Of a DNA stretch of 42,206 bases, positions 38,401 to 42,206 are shown one piece after another. The notes below the pieces were generated by a model. That model had not been told where the DNA came from. It saw only the letters and a program-made list of their open reading frames with translations, and ran no database searches. A program made the translations under genes and the position numbers. The DNA lies in NCBI GenBank assembly GCA_934180065.1, contig CAKPRA010000011.1, forward strand, positions 1 to 42,206, written 5' to 3'. The stretch is from an uncultured Clostridia bacterium (lineage in GTDB: Bacteria > Bacillota > Clostridia > TANB77 > CAG-508). The number at the start of each line of letters is the position of its first letter. Positions within the stretch are counted from its first letter, which is position 1.

Positions 38401-41400
38401 ACAGTAACTTTAAGTGGTAAAACTCTAACAAATAATGGAACATTGACAATAACAGGTACAGGAAAATTAACAGGTACAGGAGCAAATACAGTAACAAACT
38501 CTGGAACATTTAAAAAGACTGGAACATCAACAATTGCTAATACAGCAACATCTTCATATTGTACTGTTTTAAATACAGGAACAGCTTCATTTAGTGAAGG
38601 AAATATTGATAGTTCATATATTGCAATTAAAAATGATAATGAAGGAAAAATAACTGTAAATGGCTCTAATGTAACAGCAACAAGTTATGCAATTTATAAT
38701 ACAGGAACTGTAACAACAGAATCATCACCAGCAGTAAAAGTAATTGCAGGAAAAATTGAAAGTAAAGCATTAATAAGTATAGCTAATAATGGAATAGGAT
38801 TAATTAACTTGGCTGGAGGAACAATTACACAAGCAAATGCTAATTCAAGTGTATATAATGATTTAGATGGAACAATTTTAATTTCAGGTGCAACAATAAC
38901 AAATAGTGCTAATGATGGTGCGGCTGTAACGAATGAAGGTACAGGTAAAGTTATAATAACAAGCGGTCAAATATCATCTGAAAAAACAATAGGAGTTTCA
39001 AATTTATCTACAGGAACAATTACAATTGGAACAAATGAATCAACACCATCAGTAAGTACAACAGTTCCAAGTATAAGAGGAAAAATTTATGGTATATCAA
39101 ATAAATCTGGAACATTAAACTTCTATGATGGTATATTAAAAGGTGCAACAAGTGCTATTTATGAAACAGTAACAGATAAAACAACAGGATATGTGATAGT
39201 TTATGGAACAGAAACAATAGATAGTACAGAATATCAAACAGCAGTATTAGGACCATCAGCACCAGAGATAACAGCTAAGATAAAAGATGCAAGTGGAGCA
39301 ACATATACAAGTGGAACATGGACAAATCAAAATGTATATGTTGAATTAAGATCTGAAAGTATTGGAGCAGGAATCAAGAGATATAGATGGAGCGAAGATG
39401 GTGGAGAATCATGGACAACAACTAATTTAACAACAACAGATAATGTTGGAACAATAACATTTAAAGTAGAAAGAGATGGAGAAATTAAATTTAGTGCAGT
39501 GGATAATAATAATGTTGAATCAGCGATGTCAAAAATAACAATAAGAAAAGAAGTAACAGTACCAACAATTACATATGGAAAAAATGGAGGAACATATACA
39601 ATTCCTGCAGGTTCTACAACAGTAAGTATAAGTTCAAAATTAACAGCAGCAGATACAGGAGGAAGTGGACTAAACACATTAAAATATGCATGGTCACAAA
39701 GCAATACAACACAACCAACATCATGGACAACATTTACAAATGGAGGAAGTGTGACTAAAGCAGCAACAGGAGGAAATTGGTACTTATGGGTACAAATTAC
39801 AGATAAAGCTGGAAATACATTGACAACAAAATCAGATGCATTTACTGTAAAATATCAAGTAAAATATGATGCAAATGGAGGAACAGGAGCACCAAGTGCA
39901 CAGACAAAAACATATAAAACAGCATTAACATTAAGTACAACAAAACCAACATATACAGGACATACATTTAAAGAATGGAATACAAAATCTGATGGTTCAG
40001 GAACTGGTTATGCTTCAGGAGGAAGCTATACAGAAAACAGTTCAGTAACTTTATATGCAATATGGACAGCTAATAATTATAATATTACTTATAATTATAA
40101 TGGAGTAAAAAACTACATTGAACCAATATCATCAAGCGTAAAATTTGCTGGATTTACTGGAAAAGAAAATACATGTATTAGTTTAGGAGAAGTATATAAA
40201 GATGATTTAGAAGCAGGAGATAAATTAAATGTAACATTCTCAGTTTCATACAGTGGTTTAACTGCAGTAAGTGGTCAAACTGCTGGTGCACTTGTACAAG
40301 GAGAAGGAGATGTAACTGGATGGTCAAATTGTTTCCCAAAAGGAACTACAGTAAATTGGCTAGGTACAGGAACAGATACGTATTCATATACAACTTATTC
40401 TTTAACATCAGATCAAATTTCAAATGGAAAATTTGATATTGAATTAAGAACAGATTATTATTCAGCAGGAACTATAACAATTACAAACATTAAAGTAACA
40501 AGAGTAACAACTAAGACAGTAAGTAAAGCATATAATACAACTCTTGGAACATTACCAGCACCAGTTGAAAGCGGTTATACATTAGATGGTTGGTATACAG
40601 CAACAAGTGGTGGAACTGAAATTTTGCCTACTACAAAAGTAACAGGTAGTGCAACATACTATGCACGATGGACAGCTAATAACTATACAGTAACTTATGA
40701 CTATAAAACAAATGGTGGTAGTTCAGCTACAAAGACAAGTGCAACAGTAGCTTCAGATGGGGTAATTGATTTAACGCCAACAGCAACTAAAGATGGATGG
40801 ACATTTGTTGGATGGAATACTAATAAAGATGAAACAACAGGATTATCATATTTAAATATGAGATCAAGTAATATAAAATTATATGCAATTTATAGTAAAA
40901 CAATTACGGGATCATTTAAGTATTATAATAATCAGACAAAAACTGTAAGTGAAACTATATATAATCAGGCAGTATCAGCAAATATTACAACTCCAGAGGC
41001 TCTAGGAACACCAAGTGGATATACATTTAGAGGATGGTCAGATGGTTCAAATGGAAACGCGACTATAAAAGTGGGAGCAAGTAAGAGCGTAACATTAACA
41101 GCAAATAAAACATATTATGCATCATATTCATATACAATAACAATTGCATTTAATGGAAATGGTGCAACAAGTGGAACAGCACCAGCAAATCAAACAGGAA
41201 CAGGATATATGAATTATGTTGGAACAAAGATTGGGCATAGCTTCACAATGCCAAGCAATACATTTACTAAAACTGGATATACATTTAAAGAGTGGAATGC
41301 AAACACAGGCGGAACTGGAGCAAGCTATACAGTAGGAACTGCATATACATTCACAGCAAATAAAACATTATATGCAAAATGGAATCAAAATAATTACGAA

Positions 41401-42206
41401 GAATTAAATTCAAGCGGTACACATGTAAAATATTATATTACATTAGTAGATGCAATTAATGGAGTAACAAGTGGAAATACAATAAAGGTATTAAATTCGA
41501 GAACAGAAACATCAGGAGCAACATTAGCATCTGGAAAAACAGCAACATTAAATTTAAATAGTAAGACGGTTACATTAAGCGGTGTAACATTGGCAAATAA
41601 TGGAACATTGACAATAACAGGTGCTGGAACATTAGTAAGCTCCGGAGCAAATACAGTAACAAATGCTGGAACATTGACAAAATCAGGAACATCAACAATA
41701 GATAACTCATCAACAGAAACATATTACACTATTTATAATACAGGAACAGCAACATTAAGTGCGGGAAATATAGATTCATCATTTAGAGCAGTTGTTAATA
41801 TGGGAAAAGGAAAATTGTTCATAACAGGTGCAAATATATCATCAAAGAACTATAGTGTTTATAATTATGGAACAGATAGTACAGATTCAATTCCAACAGT
41901 AAAAATGACTGCAGGAAAAGTTGAGAGCACGGCAGCAGTAAGTGTATATAATGCAGGAATGGGAACAACTGAATTGGCAGGAGGAACAATTACACAAGCA
42001 GGTACTAATACAAGTGTATATAATAATAAAGACGGAACAGTATTAATTTCAGGTGCAACAATAACAAATAGTGCTAGTGATGGTGCAGTCATAACAAATG
42101 GTGGCACAGGTAAAGTTGTAATAACAAGTGGTCAAATATCATCTGAAAAAACAATAGGAGTTTCAAATTTATCTACAGGAACAATTACAATTGGAACAAA
42201 TGAATC
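20455..42206 (+). CDS. Colossal modular surface protein, at least 7250 aa, open at the window end
   Basis: One uninterrupted frame from ATG 20455 (GAGAGG 7 nt upstream) to the last base; the stop lies outside. The N-terminus is MNTKRKINSK, then a TM helix (about 11-30) ending GYVLAKY, as in the neighbouring TasA-headed proteins. By residue: chitobiase-C-like unit (58-115); beta-helix-like region (126-286, ILDLNGKTV); two Listeria-Bacteroides repeats (303-466); Ig/FN3-like (470-940); repeat plus second beta-helix (943-1369); several repeats and a MucBP-like unit (1369-1870); a repeat with a ~430-residue insertion (1882-2316); two repeats (2325-2480); Big_2 and Ig-like (2483-3160); MBG/YDG stalk (3163-5925); third beta-helix (5926-6265); Ig-like, then repeats with a jelly-roll-like insertion (6270-6980); fourth beta-helix (6981 on). 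No enzyme domain or anchor is seen. Likely adhesin or surface fibre. Thr/Asn/Gly-rich with few Cys. Confidence 0.88.
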   Translation, partial: MNTKRKINSKILAVIITIIVAVTGIAGYVLAKYVLSKQNEAEINFYEYRIAESEIVISPEEYTGEEVTVTITTEKPGLSIQYKLGDSDEWIDYTGPFSVDENTKIDARLVAEDFKGPVTEKDITNIAVCKIGDTYYKTLESAINACADNAGNNQTKIEMLTSVTENVTIPAGKNIILDLNGKTVASKKNTNETPTIIIEGKFNLIDSAKDGKVESSEGTAIKVSSTGSFTIGTNENEPDVKTNPVIIGETYGVEVDEGGELNFYDGEIRGKTNAIKGNVTSTPKDYGVVTKTDGLYEVATLGKIYTVKFDANGGTPNPEDKRVILGKNYGFDATSKTEKALPEVTRTGYKFLGWIANFEEKTSETITATTIVTYAGDHTLKADWQANEYTLSYNSNGGTGKIDDVKCSYDGDITIAKNTLTAPKGYTFKEWNTKQDGTGTAYAQETVTKNLTSVDGDKVTLYAIWEDKTEPSKNAPTGTSTTNTITVDCNQKDEGSGIDETTIEYAIFKDGKWSDWQTSNTFDGLQGNTEYQIKTRATDKDGNGPTESDVATVKTKNIKIGTMVIHKDSEQGEIITPKTDKDDKTEPINNDIYVDIKPAETGTTTVKVKAPNGETTSYTEDTKITTKTGTYEITIETTDGTNTVTETTYVFVDKTVPTVNPSTEVTTNNIKVDANAEDIDSGVKEIKYVVKQGDTIVAEITKTKDDIDKTIEVPGLKDNTEYNVEITVVDNAGNTTNTNIIAKTNELIAGKLDFTESETNTKFVPATSDKDSKIWVNENVKTAMTKGNAGTTKYTVQKVGETTKKEYSTDTEIATTDGDYIVTLETTDGTNTKTVTYYFSVDKTKPTVTINPNGQNYTIPVNNNKVNISVTLTSADNQNGSGVAVTKYAWSTDNSTEPNSWTDFVSGTPVTNTANGGVYYLWTKVVDNAGNEATSIKVSKEYNVGYEVKFDVNGGTGSIESQRKIHKTNLTLTNQVPTKDGYIFKGWADDKTKTTPDYTSSSIYSKDESITLYAVWSEVVASATVNGVTTNYDSVQNAINSLGTNKGTVTLIKGEIQESITVANGQDVTLDTAGKTLTSDGITITNNGTLIIQGEGIINSENWAIMNSSNLTIEKSTIKSNKHGLNNTGKITVNDSTIETKGLGIQNFEDFVFNSGSFVSEGQYTISNSKNITISGGTIENNYTGSKDNYTIISHNRDKTNGTYECITNVNITGGLIKKTKKGSFAITTSNSYTNGTITVSGGIIESISNLKGKTNISGGTISSIGTKTGNINITGGTIKKRISVSDAGTLTMGTKDSTVSIVNPIVEGGVYIVKTGKFNFYDGIIKAPSGQTLISGDVTDTPEGYSVVNGSEVIDSVTYDTAYLDNHYTVTFDYKDGTGDVKNKIVTYGETYGELPTTTKTGYTFGGWTDSDGNIINETTKVSQAKNHTLTAKWTANKYTITFNANGGTVDTDEKEVTYDEKYGELPLPEKTGYTFKGWKDANGKTYTSDETVKITANTTLIAEWEANKYLVSFDANGGTVDTDEKEVTYDQAYGKLPTPTKPGYTFDGWRNAEIGNVTESTIVKTTKNHTLIAKWTIINYTLTFDTNGGKYADNKTNPTTYTVEDKITLNPVTKEGYVFVGWKLSTLDGKNVENSEIINEIPLGTIGNRAYVAVFNNGEVSYRIHHMLENANDNGYKEYNTEIVSNLKGTTTPVKTGDVITLDDKQAITISNAIYEKSTDTKDGEQGTSVTVSADGSTEIYVYYKRNRYELTVNAGENTKDAKGTGTYKYGETVDISASYENLVGYTYSDFAWTTTNTSILASTTAKSTTLVMPGAAVTVTATAKKTANQYTVTFDANGGVMNSDTSTTSYKQDYGSKITMNPPTKEGYEFLGWVSDKWENTTTTGYWTYANSVDPMTGEKLEIINDDNHRLNGVAGGQAITTNPTAISGNYSPNGYSSATTSTVTYTESDPNPLKIDSQSYYRLTRTTAKNNNYSNGPVSNINIVNKYTNIVYVIVARLPEGWKLQCAFNSGIERDKWLTSNKGTGKWETYVIAQSANNGVLINTGFFYMENTDSSSNTGNPVMDVAYLQGYKTNIQYSADGNNQFQVGAENETLKALWRAVDQNVKFTSDSNGKYTVKATNLFDKDDYSFDNTKIIKKSSFTWRGKSNTEGDTSYYTSEWIKVTPSATYKIEGASQDGLVEWTTGSKAYYYNYMTQATDYSNGVEFKAPTKYTHYSTGNENAVTYTYMRFHILKTDKDTATLTMTTSPEYTSTQTLIFPNGANIEVQATPNDGYHAEITKTSGLGTFESTTEGDVVTGTLTNISGPVTTSELNVKFTGNTYIVNYNGNGATSGTTAQSTHTYGTASALTQNGFVRTGYTFKGWTTDSNSTTVEYTDKHSVTNLATTGTVQLYAVWAINDYTITYDYGTNGGQVSETDTTKTATAQVTYGKSIDLTKTAYKAGYTFLGWSESADSINVVKTATMGAANKTYYAVFAKLEVDPSSIEIDLSKNTTQAITITGENYGTLTYTTNNSEVVTVAKNTDNQNAVATFKKNGNTTITVKSSVKDFAGKNLSATISVIVKTTPTKLTLNPTSAIIGVKSNNTVSVIPTITPETANAENNVTFTSNNSNIAKVDSSTGVVTGLAEGTAIITAKTTNGQTATSTITVDATAPKVTVTMDNTSYKKSHTATIAISDDKAGLPATQTISYAWSTSSTTAPTTWQTKDITTTAGTKTVRTTVTKNGVTGTQYLWVKNGIKDNFDNATTVNATATAKFDNTAPVVAINGSASTSKANSETTITIPLKITDIHSGITTNTFTADDIVVNVEGKAVTPTTKTLVYNSVKSGVYSYTLTLAGVEGNGKLTLGISAGKIADNAGNTNVATTITTGVTMDSTAFTATITASENSPTNASEITYTIKFNKSVTGFGESDVTVENGKISSFTKVSDSEYKVVVSNTGSTTQTVGIITGSCQDLSGNLIGEVTPITIEIDRTAPTAPSITVKASSITGTQKGSVASASIGTVYTGVENTYLTFSAVDGLVGVSSGVAGYKVATSADANFASLETVSSYNFKAVTSGTTLYVKTIDNVGNLSTDITQVTVKLVTLSVAPTTASVENEKTVKITATGVNAGNITYNSSNTAIATVSSTGVVTAKKVGTVTITATAGNDTSVKATSSVTVTKGKVAIPTATSSLIYNGKEHTGVAEGEKYEVSGNKATNAGKYTAIISLKDAVNYEWSDGTTANKNIKWSIAQKQVTAVLSAKDKTYDGTTTVINGTVSLTGVVTGDVVTATGSFAFATPGVGQNKTVNVTGITLGGTNKANYVLKATTGTTTANITKAQLTTTYLGETITFGGTPSLSITTTGFVNGETAATASGYKAPTLSLTDKDKKAVTVDDLKVDGSPYTGTPEGGNATNYSFKYVSGNLVVNAKALSSKDMSAVLEGTSYTYTGKDITPAVSVKDNGKELEQDTDYTIEYKNNKNSGTATVTITGKGNYSGKTELTFKINKAVLTATYAGETITYGEKPELKVTVTGFVNGENATTSSGYKAPTLSAPSTAVGEYTLTPVAEEADNYTFKCVSGKLIINAKTSVEASLSQTEYTYDGNAKTPAVTVIDRGNEGDSSDDKVLVEGQDYTVEYKNNINAGTATVIITLGGTNGNYSGSITKTFTINKAQGEGTVSIGDWIYGNTAKTPAVTSETGNTSISKTTYTGTTNSNVSYNSTTAPTQAGNYTVTVDVAETANYKGFSTSANFTIERATLTPTATAENKVYDGNTNAQGTISLAGAKNSEKVTATATFKFETASAGVDKKVNVTNITLAEAWKANYKLSTTTVTTKATITKATGTATIEISDWTYGDTPSIPVIKTTTNEGANTSFEYSGTTASGEKYGPSSTAPTLPGNYVIKATIEGNDNYNEIIITKEISITKRTLTVTATANNKTYDGKTSATGSIVLTGAVNSEKPTATGTFAFENSTAGNSKKVNVTNITLNSSFVSKYELNVTSLTITANIEKALLTAKYAGDEFVYGERSAKTTISVTGFVNSENAVSAAGYKAPTLNITDKNDKQVTVDGLTAIGSPYTGTPQGGEATNYKFKYVSGTIVVNSKQLSSTDISASLDQTKYTYDGKDKTPGVTVKDGNTQLQKGTDFTVTYKNNKNAGTATVTIKGTGNYSGELTLTFTISKVKLTPTAETNEKNYDGNVSATGTVTIPVGVNSEVPTLKSSYVFKFANKNAGTNKEVTVTGIELDDTWKANYELTTSTLKVTSTINKVELTATYVGDEFTYGERSAVTTINVTGFVNSETAATAEGYKAPALKVVDKNGNDASIDSLTAIGSPYTGTPQGGEATNYTFNYVSGKIIVNSNSNVEVTISPETYVYDGTAKKPSVKVVDKTTNQTLVSGTHYTVSYLNNTNAGTATVEVTLKGNYEGTITKTFTITRADGEGSVSIEGWVYGSEPNLPTPVSSTNGISAVSYLYTGTTNAGVKYNSESAPTEAGTYTVTAIFAQTRNYNETTATADFTISKAVATEPTVVKGLVYTGKTLSGITGGKNCALSGVTSSINAGNYTATATLSNVNNYEWSDGTTAKKTYNWSIAKATLKPSATAKNKVYDGTTTASGTITLQGAVNNEKPTATAKFEFASANAGTQVVNVTNIELENNWNTNYELETDNLKVEAQITQKAIEVTKTNYNNTYDGSAHSIEISTVPSGDNIKIYYSTKSALTSANYATEGSLDKPTAVNAGTTTVYYYIHDENENYADYASNAESNNGTITISKATLTPTVTVNSKVYDATTNGTGKVTLAGAVNNEAPTATGTFTYNNKNVGTGKTVSVSISLDGAWGTNYKLSTDKVSLTNGVITVKSVTVKSISVNNKNYDGTTTATQKSAIVLSGVISGDTVTATASKYSFASAAAGTGKTVTATGITLSGADSGNYKLSSTQATTTANINKVKLTPTVTANSKVYDGTNSGTGKVTLTGAVNSEKPAASATFKFEDENGYVGNNKTVNVSNITLTGSWGTNYQLTTTTGTTTANITKATLTATYTSETIFFGNEPDVSIKVEGFVNNEDEESANAYVKPTLALTDKDGNAVTVSDLTVAGSPYTGTPQGGSATNYKFNYVSGTLTVKENPVSVTVSLSTTSYVYDKTAKKPTVTVKKTGTTEKLVSGTDYDVTYLNNINAGTATVKVTLKGNYSGEVSKNFTINKKALTVKVNAVSKDYDGNDVTSGTISLTGVISGDTVTAAATGYKFDSSTAGIDKTVTATGVAIAGASKANYKINSTTATGKANINKVKLTTATITANNKVYDGTNTASGTITLTGAVNSESPIATGTFTFEDETGTVGTGKIVNVNIALDSAWKTNYELTTTTGTTTANITKATLTAKYAGETITYGAKPVLSVKVTGFVNGETAATANKYVAPKITNTNVKVGSYTLKPQGGSATNYTFNYVSGTLKITAKALTSSNITATLAQEKYTYDGNEKQPTVTVKDGTTTLVSGTDYTVAYKDNINVGIATVVITGKGNYSGEITKVFTIAKANIKVTLSNYSGTYDRKSHTFGLTTAPSANVTIYYSSSTALTSSNYSSAGSTTKPTRTKAGTTTVYYYVKDSSGNYNDYASNANSKNASIKITAKALTSTDLTVALSNSTYEYNKTERKPDVTITDGTYTLVKGTDFSVTYTNNINAGTATVTINGVGNYSGTITREFTITKKSVTPTLTAKNKVYNGKTTASGTINLSGVITGDTVTATSSSIKFANATVGTGKTVTATSITISGLSSANYVLSTQTATATANITKATLTATYAGETITYGETPVLSITVTGFVNGETTATATSYKAPTMSLTDKNGNSVKVSNISVSGSPYTGTPGGGSATNYTFKYVSGKLTVNAKSNFDVTLSGSSFMYTGSQIKPSVTVKDKETGDVIASSNYTVTYSDNIDPGTATVIVTMNSSSNYSGSVTKTFTILEPYYVEYKGSTIVKYYGTLASAISGVTSGNTIEVLKNKTETTAATLASGKTATLDLNRNTVTLSGKTLTNNGTLTITGTGKLTGTGANTVTNSGTFKKTGTSTIANTATSSYCTVLNTGTASFSEGNIDSSYIAIKNDNEGKITVNGSNVTATSYAIYNTGTVTTESSPAVKVIAGKIESKALISIANNGIGLINLAGGTITQANANSSVYNDLDGTILISGATITNSANDGAAVTNEGTGKVIITSGQISSEKTIGVSNLSTGTITIGTNESTPSVSTTVPSIRGKIYGISNKSGTLNFYDGILKGATSAIYETVTDKTTGYVIVYGTETIDSTEYQTAVLGPSAPEITAKIKDASGATYTSGTWTNQNVYVELRSESIGAGIKRYRWSEDGGESWTTTNLTTTDNVGTITFKVERDGEIKFSAVDNNNVESAMSKITIRKEVTVPTITYGKNGGTYTIPAGSTTVSISSKLTAADTGGSGLNTLKYAWSQSNTTQPTSWTTFTNGGSVTKAATGGNWYLWVQITDKAGNTLTTKSDAFTVKYQVKYDANGGTGAPSAQTKTYKTALTLSTTKPTYTGHTFKEWNTKSDGSGTGYASGGSYTENSSVTLYAIWTANNYNITYNYNGVKNYIEPISSSVKFAGFTGKENTCISLGEVYKDDLEAGDKLNVTFSVSYSGLTAVSGQTAGALVQGEGDVTGWSNCFPKGTTVNWLGTGTDTYSYTTYSLTSDQISNGKFDIELRTDYYSAGTITITNIKVTRVTTKTVSKAYNTTLGTLPAPVESGYTLDGWYTATSGGTEILPTTKVTGSATYYARWTANNYTVTYDYKTNGGSSATKTSATVASDGVIDLTPTATKDGWTFVGWNTNKDETTGLSYLNMRSSNIKLYAIYSKTITGSFKYYNNQTKTVSETIYNQAVSANITTPEALGTPSGYTFRGWSDGSNGNATIKVGASKSVTLTANKTYYASYSYTITIAFNGNGATSGTAPANQTGTGYMNYVGTKIGHSFTMPSNTFTKTGYTFKEWNANTGGTGASYTVGTAYTFTANKTLYAKWNQNNYEELNSSGTHVKYYITLVDAINGVTSGNTIKVLNSRTETSGATLASGKTATLNLNSKTVTLSGVTLANNGTLTITGAGTLVSSGANTVTNAGTLTKSGTSTIDNSSTETYYTIYNTGTATLSAGNIDSSFRAVVNMGKGKLFITGANISSKNYSVYNYGTDSTDSIPTVKMTAGKVESTAAVSVYNAGMGTTELAGGTITQAGTNTSVYNNKDGTVLISGATITNSASDGAVITNGGTGKVVITSGQISSEKTIGVSNLSTGTITIGTNE
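29940..38220 (+). repeat. MBG/YDG repeat stalk within the giant protein
   Basis: Three repeat types alternate over about 2760 residues. YDG-type units (KVYDGTTTASG-like) begin near 30187, 31690, 32206, 32959, 34192, 34726, 34981, 35242, 36001, 36256 and 37501 (11). Units with YTYDGNxKxPxV begin near 30718, 31186, 32740, 33490, 35770, 36763, 37279 and 38032 (8). Units with ATYAGETITYGE-x-P then GFVNGE begin near 30415, 30925, 32425, 33193, 35473, 36487 and 37735 (7). Such modules form extended beta-rich stalks in bacterial adhesins. Confidence 0.75.
38941..39041 (+). repeat. Near-identical intragenic repeat, first copy
   Basis: Matches 42106-42206 at 99 of 101 positions by hand alignment (differences at the 13th and 24th bases). 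It is the best-conserved part of a longer duplicated beta-helix module (about 38250-39041 against 41410-42206). Confidence 0.85.
42106..42206 (+). repeat. Near-identical intragenic repeat, second copy, cut by the window end
   Basis: Second copy of 38941-39041. The sequence stops inside it, so the full extent of the match is not visible. Period between copies is 3165 bp, a multiple of three, so the frame is kept. Confidence 0.85.

Overview
The window is AT-rich DNA (about 30% GC by eye, poly-A/T spacers, strong AGGAGG-type ribosome sites, TTGACA/TATAAT promoters, UGA used as a stop). It looks chromosomal and Gram-positive, most likely from an uncultured gut-type Clostridia or related Firmicute. 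This rests on the ComEA and YkpA-type ABC-F genes, TasA/camelysin-like export N-termini, and giant secreted proteins built from Listeria-Bacteroides (InlB B / Flg_new), MBG, YDG, Ig-like and beta-helix modules. No lineage marker is present, so genus is not assignable.

Layout. (1) 1-480: non-coding, with two copies of a MITE-like element with terminal inverted repeats and a 28-nt tandem repeat. (2) 493-3925, + strand: comEA; an ABC-F ATPase (ykpA type) behind a near-consensus promoter; a DUF2752 membrane protein; a 66-aa membrane protein; and a small TasA-like secreted protein. (3) 7931-4252, - strand: one tight operon with its own promoter and terminator. It holds an AbiEi/DUF6088-type antitoxin, an AbiEii nucleotidyltransferase toxin, a frameshifted small Cys-rich gene, a DUF1186 + SEC-C protein, and a UPF0158 gene that seems to start at AUA and lacks the family's central block. 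(4) 7932-8699: a repeat- and hairpin-rich spacer with another MITE-like copy. (5) 8700-17957, + strand: a 3085-aa secreted protein with a TasA-like head, InlB-type repeats, FN3 domains and three FGE-sulfatase/C-type-lectin-fold domains. Its last ~150 nt abruptly become GC-rich and look like the variable region (VR) of a diversity-generating retroelement (DGR). (6) 17958-19630: an Rpn-family PD-(D/E)XK nuclease gene between inverted REP-like elements. (7) 19631-20116: a membrane-anchored FxLYD-like protein with promoter and terminator. (8) 20455 to the window end, + strand: one uninterrupted reading frame of at least 7250 codons, a colossal modular surface protein whose stop lies beyond the window.

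How it fits together. The left part is housekeeping/competence. The centre is a phage-defence-like toxin-antitoxin operon. The right is a cell-surface locus. Three proteins (3410-3925, 8700-17957, 20455-end) share a TM helix ending in a Y-x-x-[AS]-K-Y motif, suggesting a common export route. The strongest candidate for something new is the DGR-type tail on a TasA-headed, triple-lectin-fold surface protein. No reverse transcriptase or template repeat is visible here, so diversification would have to be driven from elsewhere in the genome.
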